Made by a program: the position numbers and the translations under genes | NCBI GenBank assembly: GCA_044233745.1 | Contig: JBIIJN010000005.1 | Span: forward strand, 1 to 64,000 | DNA from: UBA6165 sp044233745 | Lineage (GTDB): Bacteria; Bacteroidota; Bacteroidia; Flavobacteriales_D; Crocinitomicaceae | Direction of reading: 5' to 3' | Length of the DNA stretch: 64,000 bases | The notes under the pieces: generated by a model | Seen by the model: only the letters and a program-made list of their open reading frames with translations | The model's database searches: none | What the model was told of the DNA's origin: nothing | Shown: piece by piece, positions 38,601-47,723 of the stretch | Layout: every line of letters begins with the position of its first letter | Position numbering within the stretch: position 1 is the first letter of the stretch

Positions 38601-40627
38601 ACCGCATCAATCACAAATTCAGTTCGTCTATTCAATGCACGATTGGATTCAGAAGTGTTTGGCTTTTTCGGTTTTGTTTCGCCGAATCCCGCAAATTTCA
38701 ATCGTGATGCTTTTACGCCTTCTGCAACCAAGAAATCCATAACTGCTTTGGCACGGTTGATTGAAAGTGTCATGTTCTTTGCATCATCGCCAACGTCATC
38801 TGTGTGTCCATGAATGGAAACGTTTATCGTGGCATTGGCTTTTAAAAACTGCGCAAATTGTCGTAAAATAAACTTCGAACGCTCAGAAAGTTCATATGAA
38901 TTTGTAGCGAATAGAATATCGTTTATGGTGTAACTTGCGCCAACTTCAATTGGGCGTATTTCCATGTTTTGGTTGCGAGAAAAAGTTTCATTGGCCACCG
39001 TTTCTTGGTCGATCAATCTTGAATCAAATGCCGAACCCTCTCGATTGATGGTTAGCATCACGTCTTGAGGTTTGTCGGTTTGAATAACTGCTGCATATCT
39101 CCCATCGTTGCCATTCACGCGGACCTGCTCAACTGTACCGTCAGCATAGTTGATGTCTATAGACACGTCGCTTAAATCTTCTTGGTCTTTGGCACTTAAT
39201 TCTCCTTTCACAAAAAGCACTTTTTTGGGGCGCGCCTCTGCATAAAGTTCAAAGGAATAAATGTTCCAAACGCCTCTTTCACGACTTGAAAAATAGGCCA
39301 AAGTGCCATCGGTTGATACAAAAAGTCCAATTTCATCTGAGTCTGAATTAATTGGAAATCCAATGTTTACTGGCTTTGTCCATTTTCCGTTATCATCTAA
39401 TCGGGTATAGAATATGTCTAATCCTCCTACACCTTCTCGACCTGGTCCAACATCGGAAACAAAATACAAGGTATGCGAGTCTTGGTGTATAAATGGTGAT
39501 TTGTCGCGTCCGGCTGTGTTGATATCTTTAAAAGGTACAGCCAACGACCATTTGCCATCGGCATCTCTTTTGGAAATATAGATATCGTCTTTTTGTGTAT
39601 TGGGTCGAACTGCCGTGAAAAACAAGGAGTTACCATCTGCTGAGAGTGAGGGCTGACCTTCCCATCCATCTTTTGTATTGATATTTGAACCCAAATTCTC
39701 TAATTTAGTCCAATTGAATTTGCCATTTGCATCGCGCTCATATTTAGTTGAATACAAATCGCAATTGTTGTATTGTTGACCAAAAACGGTTTCTGTTTTG
39801 CAGGCACAAAGAATCATTTCCTTATTATCAACCGATACGGTAGAAGCGCCATAATTGTTGAAGGTGCCATCGTTAAAAGGAAATGGCAGGGGAGTACCAC
39901 TGTTAAAAGGTGCGTTTAACTCTGTTCTCGACGCCACTGTAAATTCTTCAACAACCTTGGAAGTAATAGCGCCTAAGTCTTTTTTATCTACACGACGGGT
40001 AAAAAACATCAGTTCATTGTCGGGTGAAATGGTAGGGAAAAACTCATCGAGTGCCGTAGAAACATTGCGCACAATGGTCGGATTAAAGGGTACCGGATTG
40101 CCCAAGGAGGTTTCATCATTTTTCACTTGTCCAATCAGCTTTAATGCTTCTGATTTTTTCTTGTCATAATCTTCGGGATAGCGTGTGGCGTCTGTGCTTT
40201 TATAGTCGATGAATTTTTGGAATTGTTGTTTTGCAGCATCTTTTTCTCCAAGCATGTAGTGAATACCACCCAAATAGAAATACACGTCAGCATGATAATT
40301 GTCACAAAGCGCCAAACATTTTTCGAATAATCCTTGTGCTTTTTTGAGTTGTTTTTCAGCTTTTTGCACATTCATTTTAGCTGTTTCTTGGGCTTCATTG
40401 AAGGTGTACATGGCAAATTCAAAAAACACCATCGCATTTTCAGGCGCAGCATCCGTGGCATCTTTGAAAAGCAGAGCCGCGTCTTGAGCCGATGCTGATG
40501 TCGCCTTTTCTACAATTTTAAGGATTTTTTTGTCGGGAGGCATGCACGATGCATCTTCTTCATCTTGGGCAAATGAAATGGGAGCTACAAAAAGGGGGAT
40601 AAATGCTGCAAGTAATATTTTTCTCAT
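38597..40627 (-). CDS. OmpA family protein with TPR and PD40 repeats
   Basis: A 676-residue envelope protein; start set at 40627 (MRKILLAAFIPLF) for a clean signal peptide. The layout is TPR-like helices (about 40-165), WD40-like PD40 repeats (about 210-440) with repeated SADGNSLFF/SPDN-type strands, a carboxypeptidase-regulatory-like domain (about 460-540), and a C-terminal OmpA domain with the peptidoglycan-binding core ISIHGHTDDVG (about 605) and NRRTEFVI. This is the type E-like or gliding-associated architecture (like PorE/SprE neighbours). It probably links the outer membrane or T9SS parts to peptidoglycan. Confidence 0.9.
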   Translation of the reverse strand: MRKILLAAFIPLFVAPISFAQDEEDASCMPPDKKILKIVEKATSASAQDAALLFKDATDAAPENAMVFFEFAMYTFNEAQETAKMNVQKAEKQLKKAQGLFEKCLALCDNYHADVYFYLGGIHYMLGEKDAAKQQFQKFIDYKSTDATRYPEDYDKKKSEALKLIGQVKNDETSLGNPVPFNPTIVRNVSTALDEFFPTISPDNELMFFTRRVDKKDLGAITSKVVEEFTVASRTELNAPFNSGTPLPFPFNDGTFNNYGASTVSVDNKEMILCACKTETVFGQQYNNCDLYSTKYERDANGKFNWTKLENLGSNINTKDGWEGQPSLSADGNSLFFTAVRPNTQKDDIYISKRDADGKWSLAVPFKDINTAGRDKSPFIHQDSHTLYFVSDVGPGREGVGGLDIFYTRLDDNGKWTKPVNIGFPINSDSDEIGLFVSTDGTLAYFSSRERGVWNIYSFELYAEARPKKVLFVKGELSAKDQEDLSDVSIDINYADGTVEQVRVNGNDGRYAAVIQTDKPQDVMLTINREGSAFDSRLIDQETVANETFSRNQNMEIRPIEVGASYTINDILFATNSYELSERSKFILRQFAQFLKANATINVSIHGHTDDVGDDAKNMTLSINRAKAVMDFLVAEGVKASRLKFAGFGETKPKKPNTSESNRALNRRTEFVIDAV

Positions 40628-40732
40628 GATCAAGTCTTTTCCAATTTTCTGAATATTGCGATATTCTTTTCAAAAAGCATACCGAACAAGTTGAATAACG
40701 AAAATCGGGTAAGCTTGTTACATTTTTAATGA

Positions 40733-41149
40733 CTAATGTTGGACAATTAATACGGTCAATCGCCCCGTGCAAATCAAGTCACCATTGTCTTTATTGTGGA
40801 TGTCAACTTGCCAAATATGAGTTCGTCTACCGCCGTGCACAAGTTTGGCCCTAGCGCTCACCATACCTGTTCGGATACCTTTCACGTGATTGGCATTTAT
40901 TTCTACGCCTACAGGATGCTCCTTGTTTAAATCAATTAAAAGTGTTGAACCAACCGAGCCAATGGTTTCAATAATATAGGCGCTTACCCCACCATGAAGC
41001 AGGCCCATAGGTTGGTGCGCTTTCGGTGTCACCGGCATTTCCATGACCAAATAGTCATCTCCAATTTCGGTGAATGTCATACCCAAATAAGCAGAAACAG
41101 ATTCCCCCATCATGCTGTTCATGAGAGACAAATCAACTTTTTTTAGCAT
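40733..41149 (-). CDS. Hotdog-fold thioesterase (PaaI/MenI type)
   Basis: A 138-residue acyl-CoA thioesterase of the 4HBT family. The motif PMGLLHGGVSAYIIE (about 47-61) contains the helix-capping GG and the catalytic Glu of the MenI/YdiI subgroup. A second strand VGVEINANHVKGIRTG (about 79-94) is typical. In menaquinone-using Bacteroidota it may hydrolyse 1,4-dihydroxy-2-naphthoyl-CoA, but the neighbours (deoxynucleoside kinase, OmpA) do not support a particular pathway. It ends 12 bases after the kinase stop on the same strand. Confidence 0.85.
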   Translation of the reverse strand: MLKKVDLSLMNSMMGESVSAYLGMTFTEIGDDYLVMEMPVTPKAHQPMGLLHGGVSAYIIETIGSVGSTLLIDLNKEHPVGVEINANHVKGIRTGMVSARAKLVHGGRRTHIWQVDIHNKDNGDLICTGRLTVLIVQH

Positions 41150-41161
41150 CTCGCCACAGTT

Positions 41162-41776
41162 TTAGAAAAGTCCGTTTATTTCCGAGTCGATGTTGAGGAT
41201 AATTTTCCCAAGGTCTTCATCGTTTTCGTTGAAATTGTTGTTGTCTACATCTACAATCAGGAGTTTGCCTTTGTCGTAGGTTGAAATCCAAGCTTCGTAG
41301 CGTTCATTTAACCTTTTTAAGTAGTCAATTCGGATACTTTCTTCATACTCACGACCACGTTTTTGAATTTGATTCACCAATGTTGGAACGCTGGCACGTA
41401 GATAAATGAGTAGGTCTGGCGATGAAATGAAGCCATCCATCAAGTTGAATAAAGAAAAATAGTTTTCAAAATCACGTGTGGTCATTAAACCCATAGAATG
41501 TAAATTCGGAGCAAAAATATAGGCGTCTTCATAGATTGTTCTATCTTGAATCACCGTTTTTTCACTTTTTTTAATCTCTTGGATTTGTGTGAATCTTGAA
41601 TTCAAATAATAAATCTGCAAGTTGAAAGACCAGCGCTGCATGTCATCATAGAAATCATTGAGATAAGGGTTGTGCTCAACGTCTTCAAAATGTGTATCCC
41701 AATTATAATGTTTCGCTAATAGTGAAGTTAGCGTTGTTTTTCCTGAACCGATATTCCCTGCGATAGCAATATGCAT
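41162..41776 (-). CDS. Deoxynucleoside kinase
   Basis: A 204-residue P-loop kinase of the dNK/dGK/dCK family. Walker A IAGNIGSGKTT (about 4-14), Glu32 with the FEDVEHNPYLNDFY segment, QDRTIYED (about 76-83, DRS-like motif) and YLRASVPTLVNQIQKRGR (LID region with Arg) are all in place. It phosphorylates deoxynucleosides for salvage. It lies 12 bases upstream of the thioesterase gene in the same direction, with a 166-base gap to the lipocalin-like lipoprotein gene above it. Confidence 0.92.
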   Translation of the reverse strand: MHIAIAGNIGSGKTTLTSLLAKHYNWDTHFEDVEHNPYLNDFYDDMQRWSFNLQIYYLNSRFTQIQEIKKSEKTVIQDRTIYEDAYIFAPNLHSMGLMTTRDFENYFSLFNLMDGFISSPDLLIYLRASVPTLVNQIQKRGREYEESIRIDYLKRLNERYEAWISTYDKGKLLIVDVDNNNFNENDEDLGKIILNIDSEINGLF

Positions 41777-41890
41777 GAGTAAAATGTGTTTAATTATTAA
41801 TGAATGTTTTTCAATGAATGATTTGAAAAGCGCTACGAAAATACTAAAATAAATAGCTTATAGGCAAATCAAAACGAGCAATTGTTCATA

Positions 41891-41922
41891 AAAAAAGCCC
41901 GCTGCAAAATAGCAGCAGGCTT
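41891..41922 (-). terminator. Strong hairpin terminator
   Basis: On the minus strand GCCTGCTGC pairs with GCAGCGGGC around a TATTTT loop, followed by seven T. It directly follows the stop of the small lipoprotein gene and separates it from the deoxynucleoside kinase. Confidence 0.85.
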
Positions 41923-41942
41923 GAAGAATAGATTGCGCGAAT

Positions 41943-42335
41943 TTATTGTTTTACGTACTCTGTGGTAATTTGATTACTACCATCACTATACTTCAGTTTC
42001 AAGTTGCTTTTGTCTAAAGATTCAATCGTTGATTCTTGTAGGGTAATTGTTCCCGCGGCATTTTTGGTAACCAAGGTTTTTCCGTCATCTTGAACCAAAT
42101 ACTTGTAGTTGATGGTTTGTGAACCTGTTTGAGCAGATACATCACAAATCTCATCCGTTTTCAATTTGCAAGAAGTGAAAGTTAGAACTGTTGCTTGTGC
42201 ATCCGGAACAACTTGTCCATTGTATTTGCTCAATTTCCACTGGCCATCAAGTTTTTTCACTACTTGTTGATTTTTGTTACAGCTCACTGCAAGAAACGCG
42301 AGCATAAGTCCCATCAATAAAATTCTTGTTTTCAT
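41943..42335 (-). CDS. Small lipocalin-like lipoprotein (130 aa)
   Basis: Signal peptide with lipobox LAVSC at about residue 15-19, followed by NKNQ. The mature part begins LDGQWKLSKYNGQ, the start of a lipocalin-like or META-type beta-barrel domain (WKL-x-x-Y/NG), and contains two Cys in CKLKTDEICD. These small lipoproteins are common in Bacteroidota and unassigned. The gene has its own strong terminator. Confidence 0.75.
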   Translation of the reverse strand: MKTRILLMGLMLAFLAVSCNKNQQVVKKLDGQWKLSKYNGQVVPDAQATVLTFTSCKLKTDEICDVSAQTGSQTINYKYLVQDDGKTLVTKNAAGTITLQESTIESLDKSNLKLKYSDGSNQITTEYVKQ

Positions 42336-42391
42336 ATTTGATTTTTTTTGTGCTAAGGTAAGTTATTTCCCGTTCAGTTGCCAATATTCAA

Positions 42392-42451
42392 AAAAAAAGG
42401 TTGCCAAAACTGACAACCTTCTTAGTAGCGGGGGCCCGACTCGAACGGACG
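42392..42451. repeat. 60-bp direct repeat, copy 1 (tRNA 3' part plus terminator)
   Basis: Identical base for base to 42765-42824. On the minus strand it carries the T-arm and 3' acceptor strand of the initiator tRNA, a short linker and the hairpin terminator with its T-run. It sits four bases after the stop codon of the GIY-YIG gene and is not a complete tRNA. Confidence 0.92.
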
Positions 42452-42455
42452 TCCG

Positions 42456-42743
42456 TCAGCTGACGGATATGAGTCCGTCGATCATTTTGGGTAAGATTTG
42501 GGATTTAATGAAGTCTCTTCCCCTGGATGATTTGAGCTCAAGTTCTCTCTTTGCCGCACATTTCTTATCTTGAAAAAATTCGACATGAACAACCATCCAG
42601 GGTCTAAATTTAATGGTGTACCCTTTAGTGGATAAAGAGTTATGGCTTTTAAAGCGATCAATTAAAGATGTAGTGTACCCAATATAAATTTTTTCATACC
42701 TTACAGCATATAAAACATAAACTACAAAATCGTCGTTTATCAT
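42456..42743 (-). CDS. GIY-YIG endonuclease-domain protein inserted beside tRNA-fMet
   Basis: A 95-residue single-domain GIY-YIG protein of the UvrC-N/YhbQ type. YVLYAVRYEKIYIGYT (about 9-24) holds the paired GIY and YIG motifs, SLIDRFKSH supplies the catalytic Arg and KRELELKSSRGR the Glu. The last residues (DGLISVS) are encoded by sequence resembling the anticodon arm of the adjacent initiator tRNA, including CTCATA. The gene lies between two exact copies of the 60-bp tRNA-3'-end/terminator repeat. It could be a small mobile unit that uses the tRNA gene as target. A DNA-repair role cannot be excluded. Confidence 0.88.
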   Translation of the reverse strand: MINDDFVVYVLYAVRYEKIYIGYTTSLIDRFKSHNSLSTKGYTIKFRPWMVVHVEFFQDKKCAAKRELELKSSRGRDFIKSQILPKMIDGLISVS

Positions 42744-42764
42744 TTGAATAAATTTAAATTAAAC

Positions 42765-42871
<107 letters not shown>

Positions 42872-42921
42872 ATGTATGTTGAGATAAATCTCTTTCCGAA
42901 CACCATTCGTGTTTCGGAGTG

Positions 42922-42951
42922 CAAAGATACAAAGTTCTTCGTGTAAAGCAA
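42922..42951 (-). promoter_or_regulatory. Promoter of tRNA-fMet
   Basis: On the minus strand TTG, exactly 19 bases and TATCTTTG form the Bacteroidota promoter TTG-N19-TAnnTTTG. The tRNA begins about 50 bases downstream of the -7 box. Confidence 0.85.
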
Positions 42952-42986
42952 GTTCTAATTGATGTTTTTTTCAATTATGGCAAATA

Positions 42987-44381
42987 TCACTTCCCTTTTG
43001 CTTTGAAAATAATCAATAAGGTATAAAACATAATCTTGAAATCGAGCGCCAATGACATGTTTTTGATGTAGAGCAAATCAAATTTCATGCGGTCGAGCAT
43101 TTGGTCTACGTTTTCAGCATAGCCGTATTTGACCTGTCCCCAAGAGGTGATACCCGGTCTGATTTTGGTCAGCTCGAGGTATTGAGGTTCGCGTACCACA
43201 ATTTGGTCGATGTAGAACTGCCGTTCAGGGCGTGGACCCACCAGGGACATATCGCCCAAAATCACATTCAAAAACTGAGGAAATTCATCGAGCCTAAGTT
43301 TGCGCATAATTCTTCCCGCAGGTGTTATCCTGGGGTCGTCTTCGCTAGAAAGTTGAGGGCCATTTTGTTCCGCATTGATATACATGGTTCGGAACTTGAT
43401 TATTTTGAAAGGACTTCCTTTTTTACCAATGCGTTCTTGAAGGAAGAAAATCGGACCTTTTGAAGATGATTTCACCCAAATCGCTAATACCAAATAGAGT
43501 GGAATGAGCACGATGAAAGCAACAGTAGAAACCAAAACATCGATAATTCTTTTCAGGTGTTGTTGCCAAATGGGCATCGGATCGCCATTTACCTCAATGA
43601 GCAGCGTGCCGAATATGTTGTTCATCTTTACCGATCCCGACAAAATATCATACATATCTGGAATCAATTTGATGCTGATTTCGTAGGGTGAAAGTGTAGA
43701 AACGAGCTGACGCAATTTTTCGTGCTCCGATGTGTCGAGTGCAATGATTACTTCCTCAATTTGCATTTGCTCGATGGTTTCTTTGATGTTTTCAGCGTGA
43801 CCCAAATAGGGCAGTTCATCTTTGAGCTGGGTGTCGATGCCGTTTAGATTCACGAAGCCTACAAAGTTGTGCCCCATGCTTTTAGGTAAATTCTTGATTT
43901 CCCGATATATAGAAATGGCCTTTTCGCTTCCGCCAACCAGCAGGGTGTTGAAACCGAATTTACCGTTTTGAATTGACTTTACATAAGAAGTAATCAAAAT
44001 GAATCGAGGAATGAGCGTGATTATAAAATGCAACAAGAAAAGTGCGAGAAGCGACTTGTAATAGGTTTGATAGGTTTGCACTTCGTCGTCCAATAAAAAG
44101 GCAAAAAACAATACAATGGTGCCAATAAGCGATGCGGCCAAAGTTTGGGACACTATTTTGAAGCGATGCAGTCTGAGCACGTCTTTGTAGGTGCCAATAA
44201 TACCGTAAATTAGAATCCAAAACAAAGGGATAAGCACCACGCCGAGCCAAAAACGGTCGTTTGCCAAAAATTCCATAGATTCAATTTCTGTTTTTCTGAA
44301 ATAGAAAAACATAGACCAAGCAATTGCTCCGGTCATATAATCCATGAAAATAAATCCGCGTTTGGCTATGGTTTTTCTCAT
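42987..44381 (-). CDS. Polyprenyl-phosphate sugar phosphotransferase
   Basis: A 464-residue membrane enzyme of the WcaJ/ExoY polyisoprenyl-phosphate hexose-1-phosphate transferase family. Four N-terminal helices (about 12-125) precede a Rossmann-like CoA-binding domain (NTLLVGGSEKAISIYREI, about 146). Another helix at 283-305 precedes the catalytic part with IKFRTMY, a KLRLDEFPQFLN segment and LVGPRPE. It transfers a sugar-1-phosphate from UDP-sugar onto undecaprenyl phosphate to start exopolysaccharide or O-antigen synthesis. Its start abuts the stop of the upstream lipoprotein gene. Confidence 0.92.
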   Translation of the reverse strand: MRKTIAKRGFIFMDYMTGAIAWSMFFYFRKTEIESMEFLANDRFWLGVVLIPLFWILIYGIIGTYKDVLRLHRFKIVSQTLAASLIGTIVLFFAFLLDDEVQTYQTYYKSLLALFLLHFIITLIPRFILITSYVKSIQNGKFGFNTLLVGGSEKAISIYREIKNLPKSMGHNFVGFVNLNGIDTQLKDELPYLGHAENIKETIEQMQIEEVIIALDTSEHEKLRQLVSTLSPYEISIKLIPDMYDILSGSVKMNNIFGTLLIEVNGDPMPIWQQHLKRIIDVLVSTVAFIVLIPLYLVLAIWVKSSSKGPIFFLQERIGKKGSPFKIIKFRTMYINAEQNGPQLSSEDDPRITPAGRIMRKLRLDEFPQFLNVILGDMSLVGPRPERQFYIDQIVVREPQYLELTKIRPGITSWGQVKYGYAENVDQMLDRMKFDLLYIKNMSLALDFKIMFYTLLIIFKAKGK

Positions 44382-45239
44382 CTATCTATATACCAATTTG
44401 ATGTTGTCGATGGCTACAAATGATTCAGATAAATCGCTTTCGCGTATTGCAGACAACATCAGCTTGTATGTGCTGCCCCAGCCTGAGGCTGCCAAAAATG
44501 GTTTTAATTCGATGTACATTTTTTTCCAAACGACTTGTTCAGATTTTTGAGCCACAATCAATACATGTTGAAAAGTATTGATTCCCAAAGGGCCAACAGA
44601 CCTGATTCCAGTTTGTATAGAATTGGTGTTGTAAAAATCGATTTCGAGGTAGGCTTCGTTATTTGGATTCAAAGCCCAATCTGGTGTGGTAGTGGCATCC
44701 CAAAGATTGATTTCAGAGTTGAGTGCAACGTAACCAAAAAAGCTGCCATTTCTCGGCGTTAGTATATTGGGATTGTTAGATTTGATAATATCCACCTGTG
44801 ATAAACCAGATGATTCCATTTGCAAGGAAGCATCTTCAAAGTCTTCATACCACACCTGCGTTGTATTGTAATATTTGGTCTTTGGTGCCACATGCACGGT
44901 ATCTAATCGGGTGAGATTAATCGCTTCAATGTGATGCTCTACAAAAGGATAGCGCGTTTTTGCTCCAGATTGCCCATTTTTTCTCACCGCGGGTATGAGT
45001 TGAAGGTTGTGTGCGCCTTCGATATTTAACGGTATTGTGCAAGGAAGTGGAAACACACCATAAATTTGCCCATCGATATAAACGTAAACATCTAGAAATG
45101 CATGAGTCAGCTGACCATAAACGATGTTTGTATTGTTTTCTAGGGTGAATTCGCTGATGTGCAAATAGCTTGGAGGTGGAATATCTTTCCCACATCTACT
45201 GAGCGTCAATAAGATAGCGAATAAGTAGAGAATTCTCAT
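44382..45239 (-). CDS. Hypothetical lipoprotein with lectin-like domain (285 aa)
   Basis: Start set at 45239 (MRILYLFAILL), giving a lipoprotein signal with lipobox TLSRC. The remainder is beta-rich. The second half, from about YEDFEDASLQMES to the IDNIKLVY end, has the look of a carbohydrate-binding or MAM/jelly-roll fold. It is directly joined to the polyprenyl sugar transferase gene and lies 70 bases from the Gfo/Idh/MocA gene, so a role in surface polysaccharide is inferred only from context. Confidence 0.7.
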   Translation of the reverse strand: MRILYLFAILLTLSRCGKDIPPPSYLHISEFTLENNTNIVYGQLTHAFLDVYVYIDGQIYGVFPLPCTIPLNIEGAHNLQLIPAVRKNGQSGAKTRYPFVEHHIEAINLTRLDTVHVAPKTKYYNTTQVWYEDFEDASLQMESSGLSQVDIIKSNNPNILTPRNGSFFGYVALNSEINLWDATTTPDWALNPNNEAYLEIDFYNTNSIQTGIRSVGPLGINTFQHVLIVAQKSEQVVWKKMYIELKPFLAASGWGSTYKLMLSAIRESDLSESFVAIDNIKLVYR

Positions 45240-45309
45240 AGGTTTGTGTGCAAGGGTAATTAAAAACGAAACGCTAAACATTTTTGTTTTATTGTGTGAC
45301 CAGCTGTTA

Positions 45310-46278
45310 TTAGCTGAGTTTTTCTAAAATTCGATGTGCTACTTGAAGTGCTGCGAAGCCATCTTCAATTGATACGATAGGAATTGTTTTGTTGCTAATG
45401 GCTTTTCCGAAACTTGAAAGCTCTTCTTTAATGGCATTGTTGGCTACAATTTCTGGTTTATCGAACATGATTTTTTTGCTTGGTTTGCCTGCTCCCAAAT
45501 CCATAATCATATCGAATGGGTCGGGCTCACCTTGCACATCTTCCATAGTGATTACCTCCATTTCTTTACTCAAGAAATCAACGCTGATGTAGGCGTTCTT
45601 TTGAAAGAATCTGCTTTTGCGCATGTTTTTCAACGAAATTCTAGAAGTGGTTAGATTGGCCACACAGCCGTTTTCAAATTCGAGTCTGGCATTGGCAATA
45701 TCGTGAGAGTCGCTAACCACGGCAACTCCAGAGGCAGAAATATGTACAACGGGCGATTGAACAACGCTTAAAATGACATCAATATCGTGAATCATCAAGT
45801 CCAAAACAACCGGCACATCGCAACCACGCGGATTGAATTGAGCCAAACGATGGGTTTCGATAAACATAGGCTCGCCAAAATAGGGTTGAGCAGCTAAAAA
45901 TGCTGGATTGAAACGCTCCACATGACCTACTTGAACAATGCGTTTTTTTTCTTGCGCGATTTCCATCAATTTTCGACCTTCTTCGAGTGTTTCTGTAAGC
46001 GGTTTTTCAATGAAAACGTGTTTGCCCGCTTCAAGCGCTTCTTTTGCACAAGTAAAATGCGTTATGGTTGGGGTTACAATGTCCACCGCATCAACCTCCT
46101 CGAGCAATTCAGCTATTGTTTCAAATCTATGCAAACCAAATTCGGATGCAGCGAAATTCGCATTGTCATCGTTGGGGTCGTAAAATCCTACCAAGTCAAA
46201 CTGGTCCACAAGTTCTTTAAGAAGTCTGATGTGGATTTTACCTAGATGTCCTGCTCCCAAAACGCCAATTCGAATCAT
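45310..46278 (-). CDS. Gfo/Idh/MocA family oxidoreductase
   Basis: A 322-residue NAD(P)-dependent sugar or related oxidoreductase. The N-terminal Rossmann fold starts IGVLGAGHLGKIHIR (about 3-17) and the conserved EKP motif occurs in HVFIEKPLTETLEEG (about 89-103). The C-terminal beta-sheet domain contains HDIDVILSVV with the catalytic-region His. Substrate is not predictable; nearby polysaccharide genes suggest a nucleotide-sugar. Confidence 0.9.
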   Translation of the reverse strand: MIRIGVLGAGHLGKIHIRLLKELVDQFDLVGFYDPNDDNANFAASEFGLHRFETIAELLEEVDAVDIVTPTITHFTCAKEALEAGKHVFIEKPLTETLEEGRKLMEIAQEKKRIVQVGHVERFNPAFLAAQPYFGEPMFIETHRLAQFNPRGCDVPVVLDLMIHDIDVILSVVQSPVVHISASGVAVVSDSHDIANARLEFENGCVANLTTSRISLKNMRKSRFFQKNAYISVDFLSKEMEVITMEDVQGEPDPFDMIMDLGAGKPSKKIMFDKPEIVANNAIKEELSSFGKAISNKTIPIVSIEDGFAALQVAHRILEKLS

Positions 46279-46338
46279 GTGCTTTTCTAATTTCGCGCAA
46301 ATATAGGGAATTGTTGCTTTCTGCGGAATGGAATATGG

Positions 46339-46926
46339 CTAAAGTGATTTGTACATGGCTTTCCACTCATCGGAGCTTGCCGATTGAAGCAATTTCCACA
46401 TATTTTCTCCCTCAAAAAAGTTCACATTGATGTTGTATACACCAAACTCTGAATGGAGATAAATTTGTTGATTTTTACTGGGCATATAAGTGTTGTTGGC
46501 CCAACCGAATGCGCCTCGCTGATGGGGTAATTCTCTGTAGCGAATTTTCCAAATGGTATCTAAAATAGGGCAGTGGAGTCTATTTCGATCGTCGTAGCCC
46601 CACAAAATATTGTGTTTTTCAAATAGATTTTCTTGTTGAATATTGGGTTTCATTTTCCAACGACCTTGAGCAATGTAAACAAAGTCTTGCCTATTGATGT
46701 GCCTATGCGATTTGCTCCCATCTGCCTCTTCGGTGATGATTACATAAGTCATGTCGTATCCAATAGTGCTTAAAGAAAGTAAAATTCCGAAATAGCTCTT
46801 CGTAGAAATGCTTGCGCTCATGCTATTGGTTTGTGAAGCGGGAAGCAAAAATGCCAGTGCCAAACAAACAAACAAAACCAGAAAGCGATATGAAGCTGTT
46901 GTATTCAATAAACTGTTGATTTGCAC
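46339..46926 (-). CDS. Hypothetical exported or membrane-anchored protein (195 aa)
   Basis: An N-terminal hydrophobic helix (about 13-30) looks like a signal anchor. The remaining sequence has many aromatic residues (a WGYDDRNRLHCP segment and later FGWANNTYMP) and a single Cys. It belongs to no family I know. It lies 60 bases downstream of the Gfo/Idh/MocA gene end region and 41 bases after the DUF2490 gene stop, all on the minus strand. Confidence 0.6.
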   Translation of the reverse strand: MQINSLLNTTASYRFLVLFVCLALAFLLPASQTNSMSASISTKSYFGILLSLSTIGYDMTYVIITEEADGSKSHRHINRQDFVYIAQGRWKMKPNIQQENLFEKHNILWGYDDRNRLHCPILDTIWKIRYRELPHQRGAFGWANNTYMPSKNQQIYLHSEFGVYNINVNFFEGENMWKLLQSASSDEWKAMYKSL

Positions 46927-46967
46927 AAATTTAATGAGTTAAACGCAAATCAACAAAGAAGGTTGTA

Positions 46968-47723
46968 CTATTCTATAACAGGAGCTGTTGATTCAGCATT
47001 TGATTGGGCCTTAGCCTCTTTCTTGGCTTTTTTGGTTTTCTTCTTTTTGATTTTTTTAATCATCGTGTCAATAGATAAATCGTATTTGGCTGTAACAATG
47101 ATACGATCTTGACTGTTTGGATTTACACGGTCCTCATAAATAACACGCAGACCAATTGTGTTTCCAAATTTTAGTTCTTTTTCTACGCCAATTTGATAAC
47201 GCATGCGGTGCCATTCTAAGGTCGAATAGCGCATCCTGAAAAATATTTCGCTCGATGCAAAAACACTTACTGTTGTATTGGGAATGGTATAATCGATGCC
47301 TATTTTTTGACGAAAATATTGTCTTGGAGCCCGCACTTGATTCATGAAGTAGGGGTCGAAATAAACGGTTGAAAATTGATAACGCGTTCGTGCCGACAGG
47401 GAAAAATGTTCGAATTTATGTCTGTAGCTCAAAGAAACCATAAATCTGTGTGGATTCCATTGGGGCGTAGTGGTATATCGATATCCTAATTCAATGCTCA
47501 GCGGTTTGATGATCTTGTATGCTGTGGACAATTGAATGTGACTGGATCGAAAACGCGTCATATTGTTATCCAAAGTGAATCGATAATCCAATTCAGTTTT
47601 CCAATTTTTATTGAATTTGTAGCTGATAGTGGGATTGATTCTGAGGAACCCGTCCGTGTTTTGACTTAGAATTTTACCGGTACAAAGGAGTCCAAGCGAT
47701 ATGAATGCGAGCCATCTATTCAT
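46968..47723 (-). CDS. DUF2490 outer-membrane barrel protein
   Basis: A 251-residue exported protein (signal peptide ending around SQNTDG). The regularly alternating hydrophobic and polar strands (WKTELDYRFTLDNNMTRFRS, then IELGYRYTTTP and so on) predict a small outer-membrane beta-barrel, and the pattern matches DUF2490. The C-terminal tail is Lys/Ala-rich and could be periplasmic or cytoplasmic disorder. The start overlaps the DUF4956 gene by eight bases, so it belongs to the VTC polyphosphate operon. Confidence 0.82.
   Translation of the reverse strand: MNRWLAFISLGLLCTGKILSQNTDGFLRINPTISYKFNKNWKTELDYRFTLDNNMTRFRSSHIQLSTAYKIIKPLSIELGYRYTTTPQWNPHRFMVSLSYRHKFEHFSLSARTRYQFSTVYFDPYFMNQVRAPRQYFRQKIGIDYTIPNTTVSVFASSEIFFRMRYSTLEWHRMRYQIGVEKELKFGNTIGLRVIYEDRVNPNSQDRIIVTAKYDLSIDTMIKKIKKKKTKKAKKEAKAQSNAESTAPVIE

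Noticed and set aside
42392..42451. A second complete tRNA-Met gene
   Set aside because: Only the T-arm, acceptor 3' strand and terminator are present; the D-arm is missing and the anticodon-like arm does not fold in register.
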